Shown here piece by piece: positions 32,559 through 42,048 of a stretch of DNA of 64,000 nucleotides. This DNA comes from Lentzea terrae (GTDB lineage Bacteria; Actinomycetota; Actinomycetes; Mycobacteriales; Pseudonocardiaceae), in NCBI RefSeq assembly GCF_003265345.1, contig NZ_QFWW01000008.1, positions 465,760 to 529,759 of the forward strand, written 5' to 3'. The first letter of the stretch is position 1. Each line of letters begins with the position of its first letter. A program made the position numbers and the translations under genes. The notes beneath the pieces are model-generated. The model searched no databases, was not told the DNA's origin, and was given only the letters and a program-made list of their open reading frames with translations.

Positions 32559-34241
32559 TTACTCCTCAGCTGTCCGCGAGTAGCTGGATCGGCTGAATCT
32601 ACCGGCTGGTAACAGCAGCCACAATAGGCTGTACGCGACAACCGCCAATGCACCGAGATCTCCTGCGACAACAGGCAATCGCGGCGCTCCGGCCGGTGGC
32701 GGCGCGATCACCCCCGGCACCCGGTAGAGGGTCAGCCACGGCCCGGACCACACCTCCCGCAGACCCCTGAGCACACCGCGGTCGACCGAGCCGGGGGTCC
32801 CGTGCTCCACCAGCACCCAGCCGATCCCGAACGCGCCGAGATCGTCGTTGCGGGCCATCGCCCGGCGAATCGTCGCGACCCTGCCGTCTTCCCCGGACAC
32901 CGGTCTGCCACCGACGTACACGACGTCGTCGATGACGACGGTCCTCGGCAGGAACCGGGGCGCCGGATCGAGTTGCGTCCGGTCACCGTTCCAGGAGAAC
33001 CGCCGGAACGCGGACATCGGCAGGGCCAGCACGTCGCCCGCTCCGTCGTCCGCCGCCAGCACGGTTCGCACGGCACTCCAGTCGGCCGGGTAGTCCACCA
33101 CCTCCAGGCGCCCCAACCCCGCCCAGGCGAAGTCGGGCATCGTGACGAGCGGGACCAGCGCCGCCAGCGCCACGAGCGCGGCCCTGTTGGTCAGGTACTT
33201 CCCCGCCGCCTCCACACCGAGGGCGAACCCGAGCGAGAGCGGGAGCGCCCACCACGCGACCCACTTCTGCGAGTCCCGCAGCAGACCCGCGCCGGGCACG
33301 TGGGAAACCGCCCACGCCAGCACGTCACCACCGCCCGGCAACGTGCCGAACACCGCGATCGCGACGCCGATCGCGCCGAGGACGACGAACGAACGCGCGG
33401 GCGCCAGGCCCCATCGCGGCGCGAGCGAACGCAGCCCCACCAGGGCTACGGCGACCGACAGCAGGGTGATCACCGGCAGCAGTGGCATCTCCCGGCTGCC
33501 CGGCACGACCTCGGCGTTCCACATCCCACCGAGGCCGAGCACGCTGGTGACCGGAGAACCCCAGTTCTCGACCCTGGCGGCGAACGCCCCGACACCGTCC
33601 GGACTGGACAGTGAGCCGCCGGGGTGCAGCACGGAAGGCAGCAGCCACGGCATGTTCAGCAGGACCGTGACCGGCACGGTGACCGCGAGTTTGCGGCGGC
33701 CCGAGCACACGACCGCGAGCACCGCGGCGATGATTCCACCGGTCGGCGTGAGGACCGCGGGAGCGCAGGCCAGGATCAGCTTCGGGAGCGCTTTGGGTTC
33801 CCCTCGGCGGACCGCGAGCCCGGCCGCCGCGATCCACGGCAGGCAGGCGTACGTGACCACGTACGGCCAATGACCCATGAAAAGTCGCTCGGCCACGTAC
33901 GCGCTCCACCCGTACCAGACCGCGGCTACGACCCGGATCGCCACCGAGTTCGTGGGCACGAGCCTGCCCGCGCCGAGCGGACCGGCGAACAAGGCCGCCA
34001 GGAGCACGACCTTCTGCACGACGTCGCCCGGCAGCAGGGCGGTCGCGAACGACATCACCGCGTCCGCCGGGACCGACCTGGGCAGCGCCGAGCCGAGGCC
34101 GAGGCCGTCGGGCAGGAGCGACTGGTCCGGCGCGAACACCATGTCGTAGTTCAGGACGAAGCCGCGGCCGAGCAACGGGGTGAGCACGAGCAGGGCGAGC
34201 ACGGCGGACACCGCGGGCAGAACCAGCCGCATCGCACCCAC
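32559..34241 (-). CDS. Multi-spanning membrane protein of the envelope cluster (Rv0226c-like)
   Basis: This 560-residue protein has about twelve hydrophobic segments in the N-terminal 370 residues and a soluble extracytoplasmic part (about 380-520: PADWSAVRTVLAADDGAGDV ... GWVLVEHGTPGS), ending with a last helix. The architecture and context resemble the conserved membrane protein I recall between the DUF3068 and GT4 genes of mycobacteria, possibly a GT-C-type transferase (early acidic loop FVLNYDMVFAPDQSLLPDGL). Catalytic activity is unproven. It is divergent from the flippase gene across 84 bp. Confidence 0.75.
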   Translation of the reverse strand: MGAMRLVLPAVSAVLALLVLTPLLGRGFVLNYDMVFAPDQSLLPDGLGLGSALPRSVPADAVMSFATALLPGDVVQKVVLLAALFAGPLGAGRLVPTNSVAIRVVAAVWYGWSAYVAERLFMGHWPYVVTYACLPWIAAAGLAVRRGEPKALPKLILACAPAVLTPTGGIIAAVLAVVCSGRRKLAVTVPVTVLLNMPWLLPSVLHPGGSLSSPDGVGAFAARVENWGSPVTSVLGLGGMWNAEVVPGSREMPLLPVITLLSVAVALVGLRSLAPRWGLAPARSFVVLGAIGVAIAVFGTLPGGGDVLAWAVSHVPGAGLLRDSQKWVAWWALPLSLGFALGVEAAGKYLTNRAALVALAALVPLVTMPDFAWAGLGRLEVVDYPADWSAVRTVLAADDGAGDVLALPMSAFRRFSWNGDRTQLDPAPRFLPRTVVIDDVVYVGGRPVSGEDGRVATIRRAMARNDDLGAFGIGWVLVEHGTPGSVDRGVLRGLREVWSGPWLTLYRVPGVIAPPPAGAPRLPVVAGDLGALAVVAYSLLWLLLPAGRFSRSSYSRTAEE

Positions 34242-34294
34242 ACTTCTCGTCGGCAGCCCGGAACCTGGACTGCGGGACTATAGTTCCCCGACCA

Positions 34295-34311
34295 CTACCC
34301 TTCGGTAACTT
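34295..34311. promoter_or_regulatory. 17-bp motif shared with the GT2 promoter
   Basis: CTACCCTTCGGTAACTT in the divergent flippase/membrane-protein promoter matches 15 of 17 positions at 27705-27721. ACTATAGT at about 34278-34285 could be a -10 box for either direction. Confidence 0.55.
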
Positions 34312-34325
34312 AGGGGACGAAGCCA

Positions 34326-35531
34326 GTGGCGGACACACTTCCGGCCAGGACCCGCGTCGACGCGATCGCGGTCGCGGTGGCCTTCGGCGGCAACAATGTC
34401 GCCAGCTACCTGCTCACGGTGATCGCCGCGCGGCTGCTCGCGCCGCCGGTCTTCGGGGAAATGGGCTCGCTGCTGGCGCTCCTGGCGATCGGTGCGGTGC
34501 CGGCGATGGGCTTGCAGACCGTGATCGCCCTGCGGGTGGCGCGGGCGCCCGAACAGGATCGCGGGCCGCTGGTGACGCTCGGTCTGATGACCAGTGCCAC
34601 CGTCCTGGTCACCGCGCTGGCCGTCTCGCCCGTGCTGATGGCGTTGCTGCACCTGCCGGGGCCGTGGGCGGTGCTGCTGCTCGCCTGCTCGCTCGCGCCG
34701 ATCACGCTCGTCGGCCTGTGCTACGGAGTCCTGCAGGGCACGCAGCGGTTCCGGTCGATGGCCCACCTGATCGCGACCGAGGGGGTCGGGCGGGTCGGCG
34801 GCACACTGCTTGGCCTGCTCGTGTTCCGCACGCCCGCAGGGGCGTTCGCCGGGACGGTTGCGGGGTCGGTCGTCGTCGCCTTCGTGGGCTGGCTGATCTG
34901 CGGCAGACCGGTGCCGGGCCCCCGCACCGCAGGGCACGTGCGCGACGTGCTGCACACCGTGCAGGCGTTGCTGGCGCTGGTGCTGCTGGTGAACCTGGAC
35001 CTGGTGCTGGCCCGGCACAGCCTTCCCGCCCGTGAGGCGGGGGAGTACGCGGTGGGCTCGGTGATCACCAAGATCGCGTACTGGCTGCCGTACGCGATCG
35101 CCGTCGTCGTCCTGCCCAAGCTGGCCGACGAGAAGGCCCGCCGCCGGATCGTGCCGATCGCGCTGGGCGTCTGCGCCGCCGTGGACGCGGTGGTGGTACT
35201 GGGTTGCGCGGTGTTCGGCCGCATGGTGGTGTCGCTCGTCGGCGGTTCGGCCTACGCGGCGAGCAGCCTTCCGGTGTGGCCGTTCGCCGTGGTCGGATCG
35301 CTGCTGTCGCTCGTGCAGATCCTGTTGTACTCCAGGATCGCGGGCGCCGACCGCCGGTCCACGTCACTGACCTGGCTGGCGGCCGGGTTCGAGGTCGTGC
35401 TCGTTCTCGGCTGGTGGCACGGTTCGCCGACCCAGGTCGTCGCCGGGGCCATCACCGCCACCGCCCTGCTCGCCTGCTTCGGAGCCCTGATCGAGTTCCG
35501 GTCCCGTGTCGAACCAGTCGAGGCACGGTGA
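34326..35531 (+). CDS. Polysaccharide flippase (MOP/Wzx-like exporter)
   Basis: This 401-residue protein has about twelve transmembrane helices and the family's N-terminal repeat (ASYLLTVIAARLLAPPVFGE). It ends with a pair of helices and a short tail. MOP-superfamily exporters flip lipid-linked saccharides across the membrane, which fits the surrounding glycosyltransferases. The start is a GTG at 34326. The final 168 bp overlap, antisense, the annotated 3' end of AftD. Confidence 0.88.
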   Translation: MADTLPARTRVDAIAVAVAFGGNNVASYLLTVIAARLLAPPVFGEMGSLLALLAIGAVPAMGLQTVIALRVARAPEQDRGPLVTLGLMTSATVLVTALAVSPVLMALLHLPGPWAVLLLACSLAPITLVGLCYGVLQGTQRFRSMAHLIATEGVGRVGGTLLGLLVFRTPAGAFAGTVAGSVVVAFVGWLICGRPVPGPRTAGHVRDVLHTVQALLALVLLVNLDLVLARHSLPAREAGEYAVGSVITKIAYWLPYAIAVVVLPKLADEKARRRIVPIALGVCAAVDAVVVLGCAVFGRMVVSLVGGSAYAASSLPVWPFAVVGSLLSLVQILLYSRIAGADRRSTSLTWLAAGFEVVLVLGWWHGSPTQVVAGAITATALLACFGALIEFRSRVEPVEAR

Positions 35532-38500
35532 TACCGCCGCGGCCAGGGCGACGAGGATGGCGGCCTGCGTGGCGGTCCCGTACGCCCAGTCCTGCCCGTG
35601 TCCTTGCAGGCGTCCGACGACCGCGATCCCGGTGGCGGTCGCCATTCCGGCGACGACGATCAAGGCCGTGACGTTGAACCGCGCGGTGAACCGCTGGGCC
35701 ACGGCACGGACGAGCAGGCTCGCGATCAGCAGGACGACCGGCAGGATCCCGCCGACGGCCGCGAGCAGCACCACCAGCACCGCCGGCACCCACCGCTTGC
35801 CCGCTGGGGACGTGGTGATCCGGACCCGTCTGCGCACCGGCAAAAGCGTGACCAACAGCAGGAGCGCCGCGGCGACAGCGCCGACCAGAAGCCGTTGCCG
35901 GTAGGTCGTGTCGGGCTCGAAGTCCAGCACCACGGTCGTCACGCCACCGGCCGGCAGCACCCAGGCCTGCTGCCACCCGTCGATCCTGGTGCGGGCGAGC
36001 GGCTCGCCGTCCACCTTGGCCACCCAGCCGTCGTTGGCGTTCTCCGGGATGCTGAGGACCGCGGCCTGCCCGGCGGCCACCCGCAGTTCACGGTGTGCGG
36101 CACCCCACTGCTCGAAGTCGATCGCGCGGTGACCCGGCGGCGGCTCGGTGGCGGCCGCGGTACTGGGCCGCAGGGTGAGGTCCTGCACCACGAAGGAGGC
36201 AGATCGAGCTGTGCTCACCTCGTGCTCCCGACCTTCGAGGTCGACGCCTTCGACCAGGTCCCGACAGGTGCCCAGCGGTAGCGGACGGTGCTGGAACACG
36301 TCCCGCAGCGTGCCGGAAACCGTGGTGGCGTAGGCGGTTCCGTCGATGGTGATGGCCGGGCCGGAGCCGCACGGCACGGTGAACGGGGTGTCCAGTGGGA
36401 TCGGCTGCACCAGGTCGGGCGCACCGACGATCTCGACGTCGCTGATGCCCACCGGTCCCGGAACGCGGTCGGGAACCCCTTCGCTCTTCTTGATCGTGAT
36501 GTCCAGCCGGTCGGTGGTCGCGACGAAGTCGACCGAGCCGTCGGAGAACACCGGCACGGTCCGGCTCAGCTGCGGGGTGGTGATCTGCACCTCGGTCGGG
36601 CGGGACGCGCCGGACAGCGCCGACGTGGTCAGCCGCAAGCCGGTCACGTCGCGGGCGGTGGGCCAGGCCAGGCGCAGCGTGGGTTCCTCGTCGGTGTAGT
36701 CGGCGATCCACGTCGTGGTGGGGTTCACGTCTACCGCGGCCAGAGGCGCGGCGGCCGGGTCACCGGCCAACTGGGTCGTGCTGGAGACGGTCAACCCCGG
36801 TGCGGTGACAGGGAGGGTGCCGCCGACGGTGGGCAGGACCGTCCCTTCGAGACGGTAGTTGGCGTCGTCGCGGGTGCGGAAGAGCCGGTGGATCCCGTCG
36901 GGTTCCTCGCCGCTCCTGGCCAGTCCCACGTCGCACCGCTGGTCGCCGTCGGTGCCGGTGCAGGAGTAGCGCGGCTGAGGGCCGCGGCTGAAGGCGAAGG
37001 TCGTCCGCTGTTCGGGGCCGGGCAGGACGTCGGTGGGCACCCGCAACGCCCGTTGGGCGGTCACTCCGGGCACCGACAGTTCGGCGATGCCGACGGAGCC
37101 GCTGGTCAACTGCGCCGCCACCGACAGCACGGTGATCCGGACCCTGCTCGTGAGCCCCGGCGACGCCGCGAACACCTGCTCCGCGGAGCCCCTGGCGACC
37201 TCGTGGTCGCGGAAACCCGAGTCGGTGGTGATCCTGATCCGGGTGACCGGCCAGCCGACCCGGATGTCGTCGACCATCCGCAGCGCCACCTGGTCGACGA
37301 CCCGCGGTGTGTCCAGGCCGACTTCGAGCCACTGCTCGGCCGGTCCGGCGAGGGTGGAGGACTGCCAGGCGCTGTACGGATCTCCGTCGATCGCGGCGAA
37401 TGGCATGGACGACGGGTCGGAGGCGCGGACGGAGTCCGCGAACCCGGCCGAACTCGACGCGGTGACGCCGCGGATCCCGCGGTAGGCCGCGACCGTCAGG
37501 TGCTCCGGACCGGGGAACGGCAGGATGTCGGACACCGGTCGGTCCAGCCTCGGCCGCTCGTTGGCAGCGAGCGTCTGGCTCAGGTTGTCGCGCACCCGCC
37601 CGACGTTGCGCTCCCGGTGGCGCAGCCCGTCGGTGACGAGCCAGTCCCGGCTCTCGGGCGAGCCGCCGTCACCGGCCAGCACGGCAGGACGATCTCCCCG
37701 CAGCACTCCCGAGTCGAGCAGCGGCAACAGGGATTCCGGCCCGCCGCTCACCGTCGCGATGTCCTCGGCGTTCACCGCGACCGCGCGCGGCACCGACCGC
37801 TTCACCTCGTAGATCTCCAACGCGGGCGCGGGCGCGGCGTCGAGGTCGATCGAGTTGACGACCGGCTGGTCACCCGGCTTGACCACCGGGCCGAACGTCA
37901 TCACGCGTTCGATCCCGGCGGAGCGGGCCAGCGCGTCCCGCATCATCGTGACCGGTGGCGCATCGGTGGCGACCCGGTCGATGTCGTTGCGCACCAACAG
38001 GAACCTGTGCCCGGACCGAGCGAGGAAGTCGGCCAGTCCGGGTGCGCCGCGCCCGTCGGCGAGCGCGTCCTCGACCGCGTCCATCAGCCGGATGTTGCCC
38101 TCCGAGCCGAGCGGGATCTGGCTGCGCAGCGCCCAGGGTGACCGGGCCAGCGCTTGGGCGGGCTCGTCGACCGTCTTGCCCCAGGTGTACTCGCCGAACC
38201 CGGTGCCGGGCAGCAGGAGGGTGCGGGCGTCCGGGTCGTTGTCTGCCAGCCACGTCATCGCGGAACGCCAGTAGTCCGGGATCTCCTGCCACCCCGGCCC
38301 CGGCCGCAACGTGAGCGTCCACGCGGGCACGGCCATCACGGCCACCAGCAGGACGCCGACGGCGAGCCGGACCTTGCCCGCGACCGCGGTGGTCGCGGCG
38401 GCCGGGATTCGGACGCGTGACACCGCGTGCATGAACGCGAGCATCAACGGCAGCCGCAGGCCGGGCTCGAACTTGTGCACGTTGCGCAGGGGGGCCAGCG

Positions 38501-39560
38501 GACCGTCCAGCAGGGCGCGAACGGTGTGGGACAGCGGGCTGTCGAGCGCCCCGACGTAGCCGATGGTCATCACGGCGACGCCCGCGATGACGCCGATCGT
38601 CAGGAAGAGCCGCTCCGGCAGTCCGCGGCGGACCAGCCCGGCGAGGCCGGCCGCCGCGAGGAGCCCGGTGGCCAGCATCAGAACCGGGTTGTCGACCAGC
38701 ATGAAACCGGAGGGCCACCACGGGCTGCCCTGCACGACGTAGGCCACCCACTGGTTGGTGCCGCGCAGGACCTGGAACAGCGACGTCGGCGCCGTGGTGT
38801 TGGCGGCCGACTCGACGTAGTCGACGAACGGCAGGCTGTACTCGCCGAGCAGCATCAGCGGCAGCAACCACCACAGCACGGCCGCCACCACGGACGCGAA
38901 CCACCAGAGCACGAGCCGGACGTGCCGCGCGGTCCACTGCCGGGTCAGCAGCCACAGACCGGGCAGCAGCAGGACCGTGAGCACCAGCGCGCCGTTCATC
39001 CCGCCGACGCCGAGGGTCGCCAGCCCGGACAAGCCGGCCGCCCGTCGTGGCGAGGAGATCCGGTCGGCCTTGATCAAGGGCAGCAGGATCCACGGCAGCA
39101 TCACGGCGGCGACCATCTCCGCCGACAGCGGGCCGATCTCGGTGAGCATCCGCGGCGCCAGCGCGTACGCGACGGCCCCCAGGTACTGCGCCGGGGCGGT
39201 GCCGATCCGCAGCGCCCGCGCGACCGCGAGGACACCGCCGAACGCGCCGCACAGCAGCAGGGCGCACCACAGGCGTTGGGAGATCCACGGCGGCAGCCCG
39301 AGCACCTGGCACACCGCGAAGTACGGCCCCATCGGGAACAGGTAGCCGTACGCCTGGTTCTGCAGTTCGCCACCGCTGGCCGCGGGGTTCCACAGGTGCA
39401 GCGCGCGGCCGAGGAACGCCAGCGGGTCGACCACGAGGTCGAGCTTGGTGTCGAAAGTCGTGCGGCCGGGGCGTTGCAGGAACGACAGCAGCGTGAGACC
39501 CAGCATGACCCACGCCGTGGGGTTGCGGTGCAAGCCCACGGCCACCCTGACGCGCGTCAC
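35364..39560 (-). CDS. aftD: Alpha-(1->3)-arabinofuranosyltransferase AftD
   Basis: This 1398-residue GT-C membrane glycosyltransferase (DUF3367) would add arabinofuranose branches from decaprenyl-phospho-arabinose to arabinogalactan/lipoarabinomannan. N-terminal helices and the first acidic loop (TTFDTKLDLVVDPLAFLGRA) lead through GELQNQAYGYLFPMGPYFAV, the AftD signature. A long extracytoplasmic carbohydrate-binding region (about 650-1260) contains two discoidin/CBM-like stretches (SDPSSMPFAAIDGDPYSAWQ; DPAAAPLAAVDVNPTTTWIA), and C-terminal helices follow. The GTG start overlaps the upstream methyltransferase stop. The last ~55 residues are hydrophilic and lie antisense to the flippase; the true end may be earlier. 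Confidence 0.94.
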   Translation of the reverse strand: MTRVRVAVGLHRNPTAWVMLGLTLLSFLQRPGRTTFDTKLDLVVDPLAFLGRALHLWNPAASGGELQNQAYGYLFPMGPYFAVCQVLGLPPWISQRLWCALLLCGAFGGVLAVARALRIGTAPAQYLGAVAYALAPRMLTEIGPLSAEMVAAVMLPWILLPLIKADRISSPRRAAGLSGLATLGVGGMNGALVLTVLLLPGLWLLTRQWTARHVRLVLWWFASVVAAVLWWLLPLMLLGEYSLPFVDYVESAANTTAPTSLFQVLRGTNQWVAYVVQGSPWWPSGFMLVDNPVLMLATGLLAAAGLAGLVRRGLPERLFLTIGVIAGVAVMTIGYVGALDSPLSHTVRALLDGPLAPLRNVHKFEPGLRLPLMLAFMHAVSRVRIPAAATTAVAGKVRLAVGVLLVAVMAVPAWTLTLRPGPGWQEIPDYWRSAMTWLADNDPDARTLLLPGTGFGEYTWGKTVDEPAQALARSPWALRSQIPLGSEGNIRLMDAVEDALADGRGAPGLADFLARSGHRFLLVRNDIDRVATDAPPVTMMRDALARSAGIERVMTFGPVVKPGDQPVVNSIDLDAAPAPALEIYEVKRSVPRAVAVNAEDIATVSGGPESLLPLLDSGVLRGDRPAVLAGDGGSPESRDWLVTDGLRHRERNVGRVRDNLSQTLAANERPRLDRPVSDILPFPGPEHLTVAAYRGIRGVTASSSAGFADSVRASDPSSMPFAAIDGDPYSAWQSSTLAGPAEQWLEVGLDTPRVVDQVALRMVDDIRVGWPVTRIRITTDSGFRDHEVARGSAEQVFAASPGLTSRVRITVLSVAAQLTSGSVGIAELSVPGVTAQRALRVPTDVLPGPEQRTTFAFSRGPQPRYSCTGTDGDQRCDVGLARSGEEPDGIHRLFRTRDDANYRLEGTVLPTVGGTLPVTAPGLTVSSTTQLAGDPAAAPLAAVDVNPTTTWIADYTDEEPTLRLAWPTARDVTGLRLTTSALSGASRPTEVQITTPQLSRTVPVFSDGSVDFVATTDRLDITIKKSEGVPDRVPGPVGISDVEIVGAPDLVQPIPLDTPFTVPCGSGPAITIDGTAYATTVSGTLRDVFQHRPLPLGTCRDLVEGVDLEGREHEVSTARSASFVVQDLTLRPSTAAATEPPPGHRAIDFEQWGAAHRELRVAAGQAAVLSIPENANDGWVAKVDGEPLARTRIDGWQQAWVLPAGGVTTVVLDFEPDTTYRQRLLVGAVAAALLLLVTLLPVRRRVRITTSPAGKRWVPAVLVVLLAAVGGILPVVLLIASLLVRAVAQRFTARFNVTALIVVAGMATATGIAVVGRLQGHGQDWAYGTATQAAILVALAAAVSPCLDWFDTGPELDQGSEAGEQGGGGDGPGDDLGRRTVPPAENEHDLEPGRQPGQ

Positions 39561-40291
39561 CTCTTGCGGACGACGTATCTCGTGGACCGCCAGTGGCTGA
39601 CCGGGATGTCCTCGGACACGCTGTCCACCACCTCACCGCCGTGCTCGGCCACCACGGCGCGGAGCCGGTCCGGCGCCAGCGCGGTCATCCGCATCGGCGC
39701 CGGGTAGCGCAGCACGACGCGCTGCCCCCAGGCCACCAGGCGGTAGGGCGCGAACCGCCAGAGCATGCCCCTGAGCGTCCACAACGGACTCGTCGTGCAC
39801 TGCAACACCGCCACGCCACCGGGACGCAGCACGCGCATGAACTCCGCCAGGTAGCCCTCGATCGCCGTGCGCGGCAGGTGCTGCAACACCAGTTCGGTGT
39901 AGACCAGGTCGAAATCGCCGTCGGGGAACCGGTGCAGATCCGGCGTGTCGTTGTGGACGAACCGGCACTTCCCGCCGCTGCGGTCCAGGTTCTCGGCGGT
40001 GGAGAGCATCGGCGGCGAGACGTCCACGCCGACGACCTCGTCGGCGTGCTCGGCCAGCGCCTGCGACAGCCGCCCGGCCCCGCACCCGAAGTCCAGCACC
40101 CGCCGCCAGGTCACCGGCAGGTCGAGCCCGGCGAGCCACTCACGGGCGACCGCCACGTCCTGGCGCCCCAGTTCGAGGAACTGGTCGACCTCCCACCGGC
40201 CGCCGCGCTTGTCCGGCGCCACGTGCACCGCCCACAGTGGATCCGCTTCGCCGAGCCGGGTCCAGTCGCGGCGCACCTGGTCGAATGTCAT
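39557..40291 (-). CDS. Class I SAM-dependent methyltransferase
   Basis: This 244-residue protein has RRVLDFGCGAGRLSQALAEH (motif I), VVGVDVSPPMLSTAEN, DFDLVYTELVLQHLPRTAIE and RVLRPGGVAVLQC. It is in an operon with a GT-C protein upstream and AftD downstream (GTGA overlap), suggesting modification of a glycan or lipid intermediate. A short N-terminal segment (RRDWTRLGEADPLWAVHVAP) is typical of this envelope-associated subgroup. The start is the ATG at 40291. Confidence 0.9.
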   Translation of the reverse strand: MTFDQVRRDWTRLGEADPLWAVHVAPDKRGGRWEVDQFLELGRQDVAVAREWLAGLDLPVTWRRVLDFGCGAGRLSQALAEHADEVVGVDVSPPMLSTAENLDRSGGKCRFVHNDTPDLHRFPDGDFDLVYTELVLQHLPRTAIEGYLAEFMRVLRPGGVAVLQCTTSPLWTLRGMLWRFAPYRLVAWGQRVVLRYPAPMRMTALAPDRLRAVVAEHGGEVVDSVSEDIPVSHWRSTRYVVRKR

Positions 40292-40311
40292 TCGGCGGAG
40301 TCTAGGTCCGG

Positions 40312-42048
40312 TCACGTCGTAGGGGAACCGATCCGGACGTCCACAAGGCATATCGGGTCCACTTCGGTGCCGCGGTTGATCTCCAGCCGGTCTGAGCCGC
40401 TGTTCACGACGACGTACAGCACGTGCAGGCCCTCGACGAGGTTCACCTCCTGGGCGACCGTTCCCAGCGCGAGCCGCACCGGGCCCGCGCTGGAGGTGTA
40501 GTACTCCATCCGCAGCAGCCGACGGCCCTCCACCCGGCTGCTCAGCGGAATCGTCACGACCTGGCCGCCGACCGGGTAGCCGCAGTCGGCCACCGGACCT
40601 TTCCTGCCGACAACCGGATCCTTGACGCCGGTGATCTTTTGCGGCGATCCGTTGTCGTCCAACAGGAACATCTCCTCCGCGGGCTGGTCGAACTTCGGCC
40701 GCTGAGGGAGCAGACCGACCACCCTGGATGCCAGGCTGTCGTAGACGAACCACTCCGACATGACCTCGCTCGGGACATGCGTGTCGTAGAGCACGATCGA
40801 CGGGTTCGCCGTCAGCGCGGCACGCGCGGTGCTGACGTACTGCTCCGACTTGGCGAACCGCAGACCGGGTGCGAGCCACAGGAAGCTGAACGTGGCGCTG
40901 ATCCCGAGCAGCGTCACCAGGCCGAGCACGACCGGCCGTTTCAGGCCGCCGGTGCGCTCGCCCGGTTCGAGGAACGCGAACGTCGCGCAGAGCACGGCGA
41001 TCGGCACCGCGTCGGCGACGTACCGGGGGTCGTTGCCGATCAGTGGCCCGATCTCGGGCAGCCTGGTCACGATCACCAGCCCCAAGTCGACCGCGAAGTA
41101 CCCGGCCAGCATCAGCCACGCCGCCCCAGCGCGCCGCGGCGCCTTGAGCAGTCCGCCCACGAGCACCACCACGGCCACCGCGGCCACGGTGAGGCGCAGC
41201 CACAGCGGTGACGTCGAGATGGTCGCGCCGGGCGCGGGACCGGTCCACGGGCCGCCGAACAACCCCGGCAGGAAGGTGTTCACCACCGCGAGGCCGACGA
41301 ACTCCACAATGGAGTACGCGGACGGCAGGTCGTTCTTGACACGGCTGGTGGTCAGGCTGAGGAACAGGACGGCGAACGCGACGAGGGGAACCCCGTGCGC
41401 CAGCCACACCCGCCACGGCACCCGTTCGCCCAGCAGCAGCGTCAGCCCGAACAGCACGGCGATGAACAACGCCGCCTTCTCGTAGAAGGCCAGCCCGGCG
41501 ACGGTCCACAGCAGGGTGATGACGACCTGCTTCGTGGCGCGAGTGCGCAGGTAGGTCAGGTGCGCGTTGATCGCGCCGAACATGGTCAGCAGCAACGGGA
41601 AGAGCTGCACGCCGTAGGCCCACCACAGGGTGGGGTACAGGATCAGGGGGGAGAACGCGTACACCGCGAACGGCAACAGCAGTGTCCAGCGCGACCCGAA
41701 GCACCGCGTCAGCACCCGCCAGAACAGCACGGACGCCACCGCGAGCATCATGAGCAGCGGGAGCACGGCGAACACGTGGCTCAGCGGCGCGACCGCCGTG
41801 ATGAACCACGCCAGCAGGAACATGCCGGGCGCCAGGTGGCCGCTGTAGTCCTGGAAGAGGTAGTCGAGGTCGAACGGCCCGTGGGCCGCCGCCCGGTGCA
41901 GGATCACGAAGTCGTCGTGCCCGAAGTAGCCGTTGAACGCCATCCAGGCGTGGATCGCGAACGGGATGACGCCGATCGCGACCGCGGCCAGGGTGATCGG
42001 CCGGGGCCAGGCCAGGACGATCTGCCGCGGTTCGGTGGTGGTGGTCAC
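40312..42048 (-). CDS. Putative GT-C membrane glycosyltransferase
   Basis: This 578-residue membrane protein has about eleven helices in the first 390 residues and a C-terminal extracytoplasmic domain (about 400-578). The first external loop contains YFGHDDFVILHRAAAHGPFD, an Asp-Asp pair typical of GT-C enzymes that use polyprenyl-phosphate sugars. The family is not clear to me, and an EptA- or mannosyltransferase-like role cannot be excluded. Its start overlaps the vWA gene stop (ATGA), placing it in the aftD operon. Confidence 0.72.
   Translation of the reverse strand: MTTTTEPRQIVLAWPRPITLAAVAIGVIPFAIHAWMAFNGYFGHDDFVILHRAAAHGPFDLDYLFQDYSGHLAPGMFLLAWFITAVAPLSHVFAVLPLLMMLAVASVLFWRVLTRCFGSRWTLLLPFAVYAFSPLILYPTLWWAYGVQLFPLLLTMFGAINAHLTYLRTRATKQVVITLLWTVAGLAFYEKAALFIAVLFGLTLLLGERVPWRVWLAHGVPLVAFAVLFLSLTTSRVKNDLPSAYSIVEFVGLAVVNTFLPGLFGGPWTGPAPGATISTSPLWLRLTVAAVAVVVLVGGLLKAPRRAGAAWLMLAGYFAVDLGLVIVTRLPEIGPLIGNDPRYVADAVPIAVLCATFAFLEPGERTGGLKRPVVLGLVTLLGISATFSFLWLAPGLRFAKSEQYVSTARAALTANPSIVLYDTHVPSEVMSEWFVYDSLASRVVGLLPQRPKFDQPAEEMFLLDDNGSPQKITGVKDPVVGRKGPVADCGYPVGGQVVTIPLSSRVEGRRLLRMEYYTSSAGPVRLALGTVAQEVNLVEGLHVLYVVVNSGSDRLEINRGTEVDPICLVDVRIGSPTT

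Noticed and set aside
32559..34241. Calling this membrane protein a defined arabinosyltransferase
   Set aside because: The GT-C-like first loop is suggestive, but no residue pattern specific to a known transferase could be confirmed by eye.
36288..38141. 617-codon plus-strand open frame opposite aftD
   Set aside because: It is an antisense shadow of the AftD coding sequence; composition is Arg/Gly/Val-biased and no ribosome site or motif supports it.
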